From Rubrivivax sp. (GTDB lineage Bacteria > Pseudomonadota > Gammaproteobacteria > Burkholderiales > Burkholderiaceae_C): a stretch of 64,000 bases of DNA. Position numbers and translations under genes: made by a program. The notes under the pieces are model-generated. The model saw only the letters and a program-made list of their open reading frames with translations. It searched no databases and was not told where the DNA came from. Below, in pieces: positions 8,709 through 16,609 of the stretch (position 1 is its first letter; every line of letters starts with the position of its first letter). The stretch is taken from the NCBI GenBank assembly GCA_019635285.1, contig JAHBZS010000016.1, positions 1 through 64,000 of the forward strand, in the 5' to 3' direction.

Positions 8709-9401
8709 ATGGCAATCATTCTTGTGGTGGACGACGAACTCGGCATCCGCGGCCTGCTGTCCGAGATCCTGACCGACGAGGGGCATACCGTCGAACTGGC
8801 AGAGAACGCCGCGCAGGCGCGGGCGGTGCGCGAGCGCATGCGGCCCGACCTGGTGCTGCTGGACATCTGGATGCCCGACGTCGACGGCATCAGCCTGCTC
8901 AAGGAATGGGGCACCACGTCGCAGCTGACGATGCCGGTGATCATGATGAGCGGGCACGGAACCATCGACACCGCCGTCGAGGCCACCAAGCACGGCGCCA
9001 TGGCCTTCCTGGAAAAGCCGATCACGCTGCAGAAGCTGCTGCGCGCGGTGGAACAGGCGCTGGCCAAGCCGACGCAGCGCATTGCCGCAGCGGTGGCCGG
9101 CCTGCGCGGCGATGGGTCGGGCCATGCGGAATCGGGCGGCAACGCCGGCTCGCCGATCGGCCTGGTGGAGATGCAGTCCGACCTGGGCCCGCAGTCCGAG
9201 CAGAGCTTCAACCTGGACCGGCCGCTGCGCGAAGCCCGCGATGCCTTCGAGAAGAGCTACTTCGAGTTCCACCTGGCGCGCGAGAACGGCTCGATGACGC
9301 GCGTCGCCGACAAGACCGGCCTGGAGCGCACGCACCTCTATCGCAAGCTCAAGCAACTGGGCGTCGACCTGACGCGCAACAAGCGCGGCAGCGGGCAGTA
9401 G
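8709..9401 (+). CDS. Short NtrX-like response regulator: receiver plus Fis-type HTH, no AAA+ domain
   Basis: 230-residue regulator. The receiver domain (1-120) has Asp8/Asp9, phospho-acceptor Asp52 (LVLLDIWMPD), the switch serine in MMSGHG and Lys in EKPI. The C-terminus (about 195-222, TRVADKTGLERTHLYRKLK) is a Fis/NtrC-type helix-turn-helix. The sigma-54-interacting AAA+ ATPase that separates these parts in NtrX is replaced by a short linker rich in Gly and Ser. It therefore probably binds DNA without activating sigma-54 RNA polymerase directly (inference). It lies directly after the kinase gene. The next feature is tRNA-Phe. Confidence 0.9.
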   Translation: MAIILVVDDELGIRGLLSEILTDEGHTVELAENAAQARAVRERMRPDLVLLDIWMPDVDGISLLKEWGTTSQLTMPVIMMSGHGTIDTAVEATKHGAMAFLEKPITLQKLLRAVEQALAKPTQRIAAAVAGLRGDGSGHAESGGNAGSPIGLVEMQSDLGPQSEQSFNLDRPLREARDAFEKSYFEFHLARENGSMTRVADKTGLERTHLYRKLKQLGVDLTRNKRGSGQ

Positions 9402-9429
9402 CCCACGCGGGCCGGCCGAGGCGGCTGGC

Positions 9430-9435
9430 TATAAT
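9430..9435 (+). promoter_or_regulatory. Consensus -10 box (TATAAT) before tRNA-Phe
   Basis: A perfect TATAAT stands 9 bp before the first base of the tRNA, unusual AT-rich DNA in this GC-rich stretch. No good -35 hexamer is seen 17 bp upstream, as the region is all G/C. Confidence 0.6.
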
Positions 9436-9444
9436 CTCCGGCTC

Positions 9445-9520
9445 GGCCTGGTAGCTCAGTTGGTAGAGCAGCGGATTGAAAATCCGCGTGTCGGTGGTTC
9501 GATTCCGCCCCAGGCCACCA
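9445..9520 (+). tRNA. tRNA-Phe (GAA)
   Basis: 76-nt cloverleaf. Acceptor stem GGCCTGG pairs with CCAGGCC; the D-loop is of the AGCTCAGTTGGTAGAGC type; the anticodon stem-loop is GCGGA TTGAAAA TCCGC with anticodon GAA at 9478-9480; the T-arm holds GGTTCGATTCC. The CCA end is encoded (9518-9520). It is transcribed from the -10 box at 9430 and followed by an intrinsic terminator. Confidence 0.97.
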
Positions 9521-9557
9521 GAAGAACCGCCAGTGCGGCGTGCACTTGCGAAGAGAG

Positions 9558-9590
9558 CGGCAGCCTCGGGAGAGGCTGCCGTTTGCGTTT
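9558..9590 (+). terminator. Rho-independent terminator of tRNA-Phe
   Basis: A 9-bp perfect stem (CGGCAGCCT / AGGCTGCCG) with a 6-nt loop is followed by TTTGCGTTT. It lies 38 bp after the tRNA and just before the 3' end of the convergent DUF1615 gene. Confidence 0.8.
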
Positions 9591-9634
9591 GCGAACCCGC
9601 ATGGCCGCTGCGTGGCCGTCGCCGCCCATGTGCA

Positions 9635-10759
9635 TCACTGGCTGGACATGGCCGTGATGCGCGCGAGGCAGCGGCGATAGCGCTCGTCGACGCGCGTGGC
9701 GAACCATTCGGTCGTCAGCTTGCGCGTGATCTTCGGGCTCTGCAGGTCGATGCGTGGCACGACGGCGCGCGGCAGCGTTCGTTTGTCCAGTTGTTCGGCG
9801 TAGGCGAAGACGCGCTCGTAGAGCGACGTCATCTCGAAGCCGTTCGCGTCGCCGCGCTCCAGGTCGCGCCGGATGGCCGTTTCGCTCATGCCCAGGCGCC
9901 GCGCCATCGAGGTCGCCGCGCGCTCCGTCTCGCCGGCCGGCGCGCCGCTCGTGTGCGGCAGAAGATCGCCGTCCGGTGTCACCGGCAGCCCCGACGCGAC
10001 GCTCAGCGCGTTCTGGAATCCGGCGTTGCGGCTCGCATACTGCCCGGCGTTGAAGTCGGCAAAGCGGTACAGCAGCTTGTCGTACGGCGCGTCGTAAGCC
10101 AGCAGGTGCGCCGTGCCGAAGTAGAGCCCGCCGCGGCGCGTGAACACCTCGCGGCGCACCGAGTCGCGCACCGCATACGGATAGGGCCGTGCTTGCGCGA
10201 AGGTTTCCGCGAACGCGATGCTCACCTGCATCGGCCCGCCGGTGCGCACCGGGTTGCGGCTGGCAAAGAAGGTCTTGCCCATCGGCACCATGCCGATGAA
10301 GTCCTCGAAGATCTCGCTGAGTTGCTGTTCGGTTTTCACCGCATCGATGCGTTCGGCATAGCTGCGCCCGTCCGGCGACGTCAGCGACAGCGCCGCGCGC
10401 ACGGCCATCTTCGGCACGCCCACGCCTTCGGCACGGCGGTCGATTTCCTTCCAGGCAATCGCCGGCAGGCCGGGCACGGCCGGGTCGGCGCGGAAGCTCG
10501 ATTCCTGCTCGGTGACGGCCAGCACCGCGCAGAGGTTCTCGGCGGTTGCCGGCAGGTCCAGCGCTGCCAGCGCCGCGTACACATCGGCCGCCCAACCGGC
10601 GCGGTCCGCCGTGCCCTGCGGCAGCAGCCGCCCCACCGTCTCACGCGCCTCGGTCGGCCCCATGCCGACGGGCTCGGCCACGCCGCCCGGCACCGCGCAT
10701 GCCGCGAGCAGGCAGGCGGCGACGGCAGCGGCAAATGCAGAACGAGTCAGTCTGTGCAT
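9635..10759 (-). CDS. DUF1615 lipoprotein, possibly lysozyme-like
   Basis: 374-residue predicted lipoprotein. The signal peptide MHRLTRSAFAAAVAACLLAAC ends in a lipobox (LLAAC). The body matches my memory of DUF1615 proteins (VRREVFTRRGGLYFGTAHLL, YRFADFNAGQYASRNAGFQ). A motif TEQESSFRADP near residue 90 recalls the catalytic Glu-Ser of lytic transglycosylases, so a role at the cell wall is plausible but unproven. The ATG at 10759 was chosen because it creates the signal peptide; the open frame continues upstream without coding character. It is divergent from an MltB-type transglycosylase 110 bp away. Confidence 0.8.
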   Translation of the reverse strand: MHRLTRSAFAAAVAACLLAACAVPGGVAEPVGMGPTEARETVGRLLPQGTADRAGWAADVYAALAALDLPATAENLCAVLAVTEQESSFRADPAVPGLPAIAWKEIDRRAEGVGVPKMAVRAALSLTSPDGRSYAERIDAVKTEQQLSEIFEDFIGMVPMGKTFFASRNPVRTGGPMQVSIAFAETFAQARPYPYAVRDSVRREVFTRRGGLYFGTAHLLAYDAPYDKLLYRFADFNAGQYASRNAGFQNALSVASGLPVTPDGDLLPHTSGAPAGETERAATSMARRLGMSETAIRRDLERGDANGFEMTSLYERVFAYAEQLDKRTLPRAVVPRIDLQSPKITRKLTTEWFATRVDERYRRCLARITAMSSQ

Positions 10760-10868
10760 GGGTCTGGAGGATGCCACCGCATTCTGGGCCAGGCGGCCGG
10801 ATGCACGCCGTGCGTCGGAGACGGGCGCGGATGCGCTCCGCATCGGAATGGGGGACAGAATCGGGTGC

Positions 10869-12155
10869 ATGTCTTGCCCTTCCTCGCCGCGGCGCCGTGC
10901 CGCGTCCATCGCGATGGCGGTGGCGTTGGCGGCCCTCGCAGGCTGCGCGATGCCGCCGCCCCCGCCGCCCCCGCCATCGCCGCCATCTTCGGCCCATGGG
11001 GGCCAATCCAGCGATGCGGCCGCGGAGGCGGGCCTGCAGCAGAAGGCCTTCGAGCGCTGGGTGACCGACTTCCGCACCCGTGCCCGCGCGGCCGGCATCG
11101 ACGAGGCGACCTTGAACGTGGCGTTCGCCGAGGTCCGCTACCTGCCCCGCGTGGTCGAACTCGACCGGGCCCAGCCCGAATACACGCGCACGGTCTGGAG
11201 CTACCTCGACAGCGCCGTGTCGGCGCAGCGCGTTGCGCTTGGCCAGGAAAGATGGGCGCAATACCGCAGCGATATCGATGCCGCGGCGGCACGCTTCGGT
11301 GTGGGGCCGGCGATCCTGGTGGCCATCTGGGGCATCGAGAGCAACTACGGCAGCAACTTCGGCAGCATTCCGACCATCGATGCGCTGGCCACGCTCGGCT
11401 TCGACGGCCGGCGCGAGGCCTGGGCCCGCGAGCAACTGCTGGCCGCGCTGAGGATCCTGCAAAGCGGCGACATCGAGCGCCCGAAGATGATCGGCTCGTG
11501 GGCCGGCGCCATGGGCCAGACCCAGTTCCTGCCCTCGGTCTACCTCGGCTATGCGGTGGATGCCGACGGCGACGGCCGGCGCGACATCTGGGGCAGCATC
11601 GCCGACGCCATGGCGTCCACCGCCAACTTCCTCGCGCGCTCGGGCTGGCGGGCGGACCAGCCCTGGGGCGTCGAGGTGCGGCTGCCGCCGGGCTTCGACC
11701 TCGCGCGTGCCGTCGAGCGGCAGCCCGCCGCGCAGTGGGCCGCCGAAGGCGTGCAGGCCCACGACGGGGCGCCGCTGCCGCCGTTCGCCGCGGCCACCGT
11801 GCTGCTGCCGGCCGGCGCCCGAGGGCCGGCCTTCCTGGTCGGGCCCAACTTCCAGGTCCTCCTTCGTTACAACAACTCGACCAGCTACGCGCTGGCGGTC
11901 GGCCTTCTGGCGCAGCGGCTGGCCGGCGGCCCCGGCGTGCAGGCGGCCTGGCCGCGTGATCTGGTCCCCCTGTCGAGCCAGCAACTGAAAGCGCTGCAGA
12001 CGGCATTGAACCAGCGCGGTTTCGACAGCGGTGCGCCGGACGGCGTGATGGGCCCGAACACGGGTGCCGCGCTGCGTCGCTACCAAAGCAGCGTCGGGCT
12101 GCCGCCCGACGGCTACCCCACTGTCGAGCTGCTGCAGCGCCTGCAGGGGCCATAG
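10869..12155 (+). CDS. MltB-type lytic murein transglycosylase with C-terminal peptidoglycan-binding domain
   Basis: 428-residue lipoprotein (lipobox LAALAGC near residue 30) followed by a Pro-rich linker (eight prolines in a row) that would lift the enzyme off the membrane. The SLT-3/MltB domain has catalytic Glu157 in IWGIESNYGSNFG and the family motif SWAGAMGQTQFLPS. The last 60 residues (QQLKALQTALNQRGFD to the end) form a PG_binding_1 domain. It cleaves glycan strands to 1,6-anhydro-muropeptides. Start ATG at 10869; an ATG seven codons upstream is also possible. The neighbour is a divergent DUF1615 lipoprotein. Confidence 0.92.
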   Translation: MSCPSSPRRRAASIAMAVALAALAGCAMPPPPPPPPSPPSSAHGGQSSDAAAEAGLQQKAFERWVTDFRTRARAAGIDEATLNVAFAEVRYLPRVVELDRAQPEYTRTVWSYLDSAVSAQRVALGQERWAQYRSDIDAAAARFGVGPAILVAIWGIESNYGSNFGSIPTIDALATLGFDGRREAWAREQLLAALRILQSGDIERPKMIGSWAGAMGQTQFLPSVYLGYAVDADGDGRRDIWGSIADAMASTANFLARSGWRADQPWGVEVRLPPGFDLARAVERQPAAQWAAEGVQAHDGAPLPPFAAATVLLPAGARGPAFLVGPNFQVLLRYNNSTSYALAVGLLAQRLAGGPGVQAAWPRDLVPLSSQQLKALQTALNQRGFDSGAPDGVMGPNTGAALRRYQSSVGLPPDGYPTVELLQRLQGP

Positions 12156-12258
12156 CCGGCTGCCGGGGCGCCGGCCATCCGATCCGGCGCCTGCCTCGAG
12201 ACCATATCCAGGGGGTGGTTATACGCAGCGAATGCGCGCATCATCAAATCGATCGTTC

Positions 12259-12298
12259 GGAACGGCACGCCCCGGTGGATGGGGCGTGTTCCTTGTTG
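12259..12298 (+). terminator. Imperfect hairpin followed by a T-rich tract before the iron-binding protein gene
   Basis: GGAAC..GCACGCCCC pairs with GGGGCGTG.TTCC across a 7-nt loop and is followed by TTGTTGT. It lies between the transglycosylase and the iron-transport operon and could terminate the former or be a leader element of the latter. No Fur-box-like 19-mer is obvious in this gap. Confidence 0.45.
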
Positions 12299-12327
12299 TC
12301 AGCTCGCTTCAACACAGGAGAAGGCAG

Positions 12328-13401
12328 ATGCAGCTCATCAAGACCACTCTCGCGATGGCCCTGGCGATGGCCGTTTGCGGTCCGGCAAGTGCCGCCAAGG
12401 CGGCAAAGTCCAAGTACGACGGCGTCGAGATCAAGGTGCTCACGGACCGAACTTCCGATGGTCTGCTGCAGCCGCTTTTCGAAGCCTTCGAGCGCGAGAC
12501 CGGCATAGAAATCGAAGCGGTGTTCCTCGACGAAGGCCTCGTCGCCCGCCTGGAGAGCCGGCCCACCGAGGCCGACGTGGTGATCACCAAGGACGCGGAA
12601 CTGATCGAACTCGCCAAGCGCAAGGGGCTGCTCGCCAAGCTCGAGTCGGCGCCCATCGAAAAAGCCGTTCCGGCGCCGTTCCGCGACAAGGACGGCGAGT
12701 ACTTCGTCGACGCCTATCGTGCGCGCGGAATCATCGTGTCGAAGGACCGCGTCAAGCCCGGCGCCATCCAGAACTACGAGGACCTGACCAAGCCGGAGTG
12801 GAAGGGCAAGGTCTGCACGCGCAGCGGCAAGCACGACTACAACATTGCCGTCTTCGACCAGATGCTCAAGGCCTGGGGCGACGAAAAGGGCCGCCAGGTC
12901 ATCTCGGGCATCGGCAAGAACCTGGCGCGCGCCCCGGAGGGCGATGACCGCGAGCAGGCCAAGGCCATCATGGAAGGCGTCTGCGACGTGGCCCTGCTCA
13001 ACAGCTACTACTACCCGAAGATGTTCGAGCACAAGAGCCAGGCGCGCTGGGGACAGGCGACCAGGTACATCTTCCCCAACCAGAGCTCCGACGGGGCTTT
13101 CATCATGCGTTCGGCCGTCGCCTTGACCAAGGCCACCGAGAACCGCGGTGCGGCAAGAGTGTTTGCCGAGTACATCGCCAGCGAGAAGGTGCAGAAGATG
13201 ATCGTCGAGCGGACCAAGCAGTACTCGGTGCTGCCCAGCGTGGCCCCGCATCCGTCGATGGTGCAGATGGGCGCCGATCAGGGCATCAAGAACGGCCGCT
13301 TCAAGATCAACTTCGTGTCCTTGGAGGGCATGGCCGACAAGCGCCAGGAAGCCATCAAGTTCGTCGAGGAGATCAAGTACGACAACGGCCCGAGCCATTG
13401 A
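12328..13401 (+). CDS. Ferric-iron ABC transporter, periplasmic binding protein (FbpA/FutA type)
   Basis: 357-residue secreted solute-binding protein. The signal peptide ends near GPASAAKA. The mature start VEIKVLTDRTSDGLLQPLFEAFERETGIEIEAVF is typical of the FbpA family. The iron-binding tyrosines are visible as the run Tyr227-229 in LLNSYYYPKM, and QSSDGAFIMRSAVAL follows the usual layout. A strong ribosome-binding site (CAGGAGAAGGCAG) precedes the ATG. An intrinsic terminator follows and the permease begins 116 bp later, so the binding protein is probably made in excess over the membrane parts. Confidence 0.9.
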   Translation: MQLIKTTLAMALAMAVCGPASAAKAAKSKYDGVEIKVLTDRTSDGLLQPLFEAFERETGIEIEAVFLDEGLVARLESRPTEADVVITKDAELIELAKRKGLLAKLESAPIEKAVPAPFRDKDGEYFVDAYRARGIIVSKDRVKPGAIQNYEDLTKPEWKGKVCTRSGKHDYNIAVFDQMLKAWGDEKGRQVISGIGKNLARAPEGDDREQAKAIMEGVCDVALLNSYYYPKMFEHKSQARWGQATRYIFPNQSSDGAFIMRSAVALTKATENRGAARVFAEYIASEKVQKMIVERTKQYSVLPSVAPHPSMVQMGADQGIKNGRFKINFVSLEGMADKRQEAIKFVEEIKYDNGPSH

Positions 13402-13417
13402 CGGGCCCTAGGTCGCC

Positions 13418-13446
13418 GGGGCGGCCTCCAGACCGGCCGCCCTTTT
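13418..13446 (+). terminator. Intrinsic (attenuating) terminator between the iron-binding protein and permease genes
   Basis: A perfect 8-bp stem GGGCGGCC / GGCCGCCC (13419-13426 with 13435-13442) and an 8-nt loop are followed at once by TTTT. The position inside the operon suggests partial termination after the binding-protein gene. Confidence 0.75.
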
Positions 13447-13517
13447 GCTTCGCGCGGCGCCGCATCCGGCGCATCGCGCGGCCGCAAGCGACGGGTGCTG
13501 CACGAGCGCTTTCCCAG

Positions 13518-15128
13518 ATGCCGAAGGGGACCGCAACACGCCGGCTCGGCGAAGCCTGGCGGCGCTGGCCGAGCCGACGCTGCGAGGCCTGGTCGTGTGC
13601 GTGCCTGGTGTTGCTCGCCACCTTCTTTCCCCTGGCCCAGCTCGCCAAGTCCGCGGTTTCCAACGCGGCAGACTCCATCGCCTGGTTCTCGATCTGGGCC
13701 AACGGCACGCTGGCGGCGCAGACCGCGCTGACGGGCTGGGTCTGCATCGTTGCCGGGGCGGTGGCCGTGGCCGCCTCGGCGCCGCAGGCGGTGGCGGTGT
13801 CGCTCTACGAATTCAAGGGGGCACGGGGGGTGGAGCTGGCGGCGCTGGCGCCGCTGCTGCTGGCGCCCTATGCCGCCGCGGGGGCCTGGGCAGGCCTGGA
13901 CCTCGGCGCCTGGTCGCACGGCGCTGTGCCGATGGCTGTGCAGATCGGCTTCAGCTGCGCGCCATGGTCCTACCTGGCGTTGCGCGTGGCCATCTCCAGG
14001 CTGCCACCATCGCTCGGCGAGGCGGCGGCCGCGTCGGGCATGGGCGCCTGGGGCCGGGCCGCCAGAGTCTGGGCGCCGTTGCTGTGGGCGCCGATGCTCG
14101 GCGCGGCGCTGTTTGCCGCGGCGAAGGCCTTCGGCGACTACGGCACGGCAGAACGCAACGGCGCGCACACCTTCGGCGTGGCGTTCCACGACATGTGGAA
14201 CGGGTCGCAGAGCCAGCATGTGGCGGCGGGGGTGGCGCTGGCCGCCGTGCTGCCGGCCTTCGTGGTGACTTGGGGCGCCTCGGCGCGGGTGCGGCGCAAC
14301 CTTCCGCGGCAGTTTGCCGGCGCTGCGGGCGCAGCCCGCCTGGCAAGGACAAAGCCGTCTGCGCAGGTGCTTGCCGCCGTCGTGGCCTGGTCGATCCTGT
14401 GCCTGGGCTTGTCGTTCATCGCGCCCGAGTGGCAGTACGTGGATTGGGCCGTCGACGGACGCTGGATGAGCTGGGACAAGTCGTGGCGCGTGCTGAGCGA
14501 TGCCATGGCCACGTCCGGCGCCGTGGCCGCTCTGCTGGCGGCGGCCGGTTGCGCATGTGCCTTGCTGTTGCGCCCCGGGGCCCGCGGGGCGATGCCCGAG
14601 AGGCTGATGTGGCTGGTGTCGGTCAACCTCTTCATTCCGCCGATGGCGCTGGCGTTGGCCTGGCTGTCCGCCACGGCCGATGGCTCGTGGCTGGCGTCTG
14701 CGCTGGGCGCGGCGCGGGACGGCAAGCTGCCGCTGCTGATGGCGCAAGCGGCCAAGCTCGCGCCCTTCGCGCTGCTACCCGTCCTGGACCGGCTGTCGCG
14801 TGAGAACGATTCGCTCCGCGACGCGCTGCAGGTGGCTGGCATCGGAGCGCTGGGCGTCTGGCGTCACGTCCTGCGCATGGCCGCGCCGGCGATCGTGGTG
14901 GGGGCGGCGGTGGTGTTCATGGAGGCCGTCAAGGAGCTCGAGATTGCCATCACACTGCAGCCTTTCGGCTACCAGTCGCCAGCCATCAAGATCCATTCGC
15001 TGGCCCGGTTCCACTCGGAACATGCCATCGCCAACTGGGTTCTGCTGTCGCAGGCGCTGATGTTGCCGGGGCTTGTGGCCGTGGTGGCCTGGCTTTCGAG
15101 ACTCGACCGCGCAGGGCGGCTCGCATGA
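13518..15128 (+). CDS. Ferric-iron ABC transporter, fused double permease (FbpB type)
   Basis: Inner-membrane protein of about 536 residues made of two BinTM1-like permease halves, each with around six membrane helices. EAAAASGMGAWGRAARVWAPLL (first half) and DALQVAGIGALGVWRHVLRM (second half) are the EAA-loop equivalents that contact the ATPase. The usual FbpB/FutB architecture carries both halves in one chain. The frame is open from a TTG at 13398, but the ATG at 13518 (MPKGTATRRL), after the terminator, is the better start. The stop overlaps the ATPase start (ATGA). Confidence 0.9.
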   Translation: MPKGTATRRLGEAWRRWPSRRCEAWSCACLVLLATFFPLAQLAKSAVSNAADSIAWFSIWANGTLAAQTALTGWVCIVAGAVAVAASAPQAVAVSLYEFKGARGVELAALAPLLLAPYAAAGAWAGLDLGAWSHGAVPMAVQIGFSCAPWSYLALRVAISRLPPSLGEAAAASGMGAWGRAARVWAPLLWAPMLGAALFAAAKAFGDYGTAERNGAHTFGVAFHDMWNGSQSQHVAAGVALAAVLPAFVVTWGASARVRRNLPRQFAGAAGAARLARTKPSAQVLAAVVAWSILCLGLSFIAPEWQYVDWAVDGRWMSWDKSWRVLSDAMATSGAVAALLAAAGCACALLLRPGARGAMPERLMWLVSVNLFIPPMALALAWLSATADGSWLASALGAARDGKLPLLMAQAAKLAPFALLPVLDRLSRENDSLRDALQVAGIGALGVWRHVLRMAAPAIVVGAAVVFMEAVKELEIAITLQPFGYQSPAIKIHSLARFHSEHAIANWVLLSQALMLPGLVAVVAWLSRLDRAGRLA

Positions 15129-15889
15129 GCGCTCCGCCGTTCCTCAAGGTGTCCGGCGTTGGCGTCGCGGGGCGGCTGCACGACATCAGCTTCGACTGGG
15201 TGCAAGGCAGCACCATCGCCATCGTCGGCCCGTCGGGGTCCGGCAAGACGACCTTGCTCAGGCTGCTGGCAGGCTTCGAGGCGCCCGACCAGGGTTGCAT
15301 CGAGCTGGACGGCCAGGCCGTGTCGTCGGCGGGCCGGGTGCTCGTGCCGCCTGAAAGGCGCCGCCTGACCTATGCCTTCCAGGAGCCGGCGCTGATGCCT
15401 CACCTGGACGCGATCGGCAATGTGCACCTCGCGGGCCAGCGGGTCGACCCGGGCCGGCTTGCCGCCGCCCGGCAGGCGTTGGCCGATGTCGGCCTGGCCG
15501 GCCTCGAGCGCAGGCCGGTGTGGGAGCTGTCGGGGGGCGAGGCGCAGCGCGTCCAGCTTGCCAGGACGCTGGCCGCGCAGGCGCGCCTGTGGTTGCTCGA
15601 CGAACCCTTTGCCAGCGTGGACCGGATGTGCCGGGCCGATCTGCTGTTCAGAATCGGCGACAGACTCCGGCGCCGGGGCAAGGACGGGATCGCTGCGATC
15701 GTGACCCACGATCCGGTCGACGCGATGGAACTTGCCGATCTGACGCTGGTGCTGCAGGCCGGCAGGATGGTTGCATTCGGCCGCTTCGAGCACATTGCGG
15801 CCGGTGCCTATGGGGCCTGGCCCGCGCAGTTCCTGGCCTCGGGGCTGCGCGGCGGGGAGATGGCCGCGGACCGGGTGTCCGGGGACTGA
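15125..15889 (+). CDS. Ferric-iron ABC transporter, ATPase (FbpC type)
   Basis: 254-residue ABC ATPase. Walker A is GPSGSGKTT (Lys41), the signature LSGGEAQRVQLAR, Walker B LWLLDEPFAS, and the switch histidine is in IVTHDP. It lacks the long C-terminal TOBE extension found in many FbpC proteins, so it is of the short type. It overlaps the permease gene by 4 bp, completing the binding protein/permease/ATPase set. The 3' end faces the MbtH-like gene only 7 bp away. Confidence 0.92.
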   Translation: MSAPPFLKVSGVGVAGRLHDISFDWVQGSTIAIVGPSGSGKTTLLRLLAGFEAPDQGCIELDGQAVSSAGRVLVPPERRRLTYAFQEPALMPHLDAIGNVHLAGQRVDPGRLAAARQALADVGLAGLERRPVWELSGGEAQRVQLARTLAAQARLWLLDEPFASVDRMCRADLLFRIGDRLRRRGKDGIAAIVTHDPVDAMELADLTLVLQAGRMVAFGRFEHIAAGAYGAWPAQFLASGLRGGEMAADRVSGD

Positions 15890-15896
15890 CCGGCCC

Positions 15897-16136
15897 TCAG
15901 TCGTCGAACTCGGCCGCCGCCCATTCGGCGTCCCGGTAGCGACCGTCCAGTTCGAGGGGCAGCGCCGGGGCGGTGGGCACGAACTGCTGGTTGACGCAGG
16001 CCTGCATCGCCGCCTTGGTGCCGCGTGCCGCGGTAAAGTGCCAGCCCTGCGGGGGCTTCTGGTGTGCCGGCCACACGGTGCAGGTCTGGTTGTCGTTGAT
16101 GATGATGCCGAAATCGCTGCGGTCGCTGCATTGCAT
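15897..16136 (-). CDS. MbtH-like protein, orphan
   Basis: 79-residue protein that follows the MbtH pattern. FGIIINDNQTCTVWP matches the first strands with Trp22-Pro23, PPQGWH supplies Trp32, and a helix with Cys47 follows. The third family tryptophan (of the W-x-D-x-R-P type) is replaced by Phe52 in QQFVPTAP, and the acidic tail is longer than usual. MbtH proteins activate adenylation domains of non-ribosomal peptide synthetases, commonly for siderophores, but no such synthetase is in the window. The neighbour is a ferric-iron ABC operon. ATG at 16136 chosen; the 17 upstream codons look non-coding. Confidence 0.62.
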   Translation of the reverse strand: MQCSDRSDFGIIINDNQTCTVWPAHQKPPQGWHFTAARGTKAAMQACVNQQFVPTAPALPLELDGRYRDAEWAAAEFDD

Positions 16137-16309
16137 AGGCGCAAGACTACGCGCCGACCGTTGTAACGCCCAGGGACAAGTTGGCACCGTCGCGCGCGAC
16201 CAAGGGTTTACGCGGCCTGCGGCGCCGGCCTGCCGCCCCGGTTAGCATGGCACGCAGTGGCAAGCGACTTGCTTGACGATCCCCACCCTCCGCGCATTCG
16301 GTAGAGCCC

Positions 16310-16609
16310 ATGGTCGACGTGCCCGACTTCGTCTACGTGCTGGTCAACAATCCGCTGTGGATCGCGCTGCCGATCCTGCTGTTCGCGGCGCTCGCGCTGT
16401 GGAGCGGCTCGGGTACCGCATGGGTGGCGGCGGTGGCGTGGAACTTGTATCTGATCTACGAGCTCGGCATGAAGGCCGAGGAGTTCTGCAGCGGCAACGA
16501 CTGCCTGAAACGCACGCCGCTCTATGTCGGCTACCCCGTGCTGGCCCTGGTGTCGCTGATGGCGGTGGTGCAGGTCTATGTGCATGTGCGCGACAAACGC
16601 CGCACCTAG
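16310..16609 (+). CDS. Small membrane protein, unknown function
   Basis: 99 residues with about three membrane helices (roughly 13-32, 35-55 and 72-92) and a basic C-terminus (HVRDKRRT). Two cysteines in EEFCSGNDCLKR lie on one loop and could form a disulfide. No family recognised. It overlaps the following gene by 32 bp, which suggests the two are co-translated. Confidence 0.6.
   Translation: MVDVPDFVYVLVNNPLWIALPILLFAALALWSGSGTAWVAAVAWNLYLIYELGMKAEEFCSGNDCLKRTPLYVGYPVLALVSLMAVVQVYVHVRDKRRT

Noticed and set aside
9082..9297. Short plus-strand frame inside the NtrX-like regulator gene
   Set aside because: Out-of-frame shadow with Arg/Ala/Ser-rich composition, fully inside a strongly supported gene.
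10945..10985. CCGCC-rich repeat in the transglycosylase gene
   Set aside because: It encodes the proline linker after the lipobox, a normal feature of lipoproteins, and not an independent repeat.
12156..12327. Fur box or riboswitch before the iron-transport gene
   Set aside because: No 19-bp GATAATGATAATCATTATC-like sequence and no known riboswitch core; only an imperfect hairpin was found.
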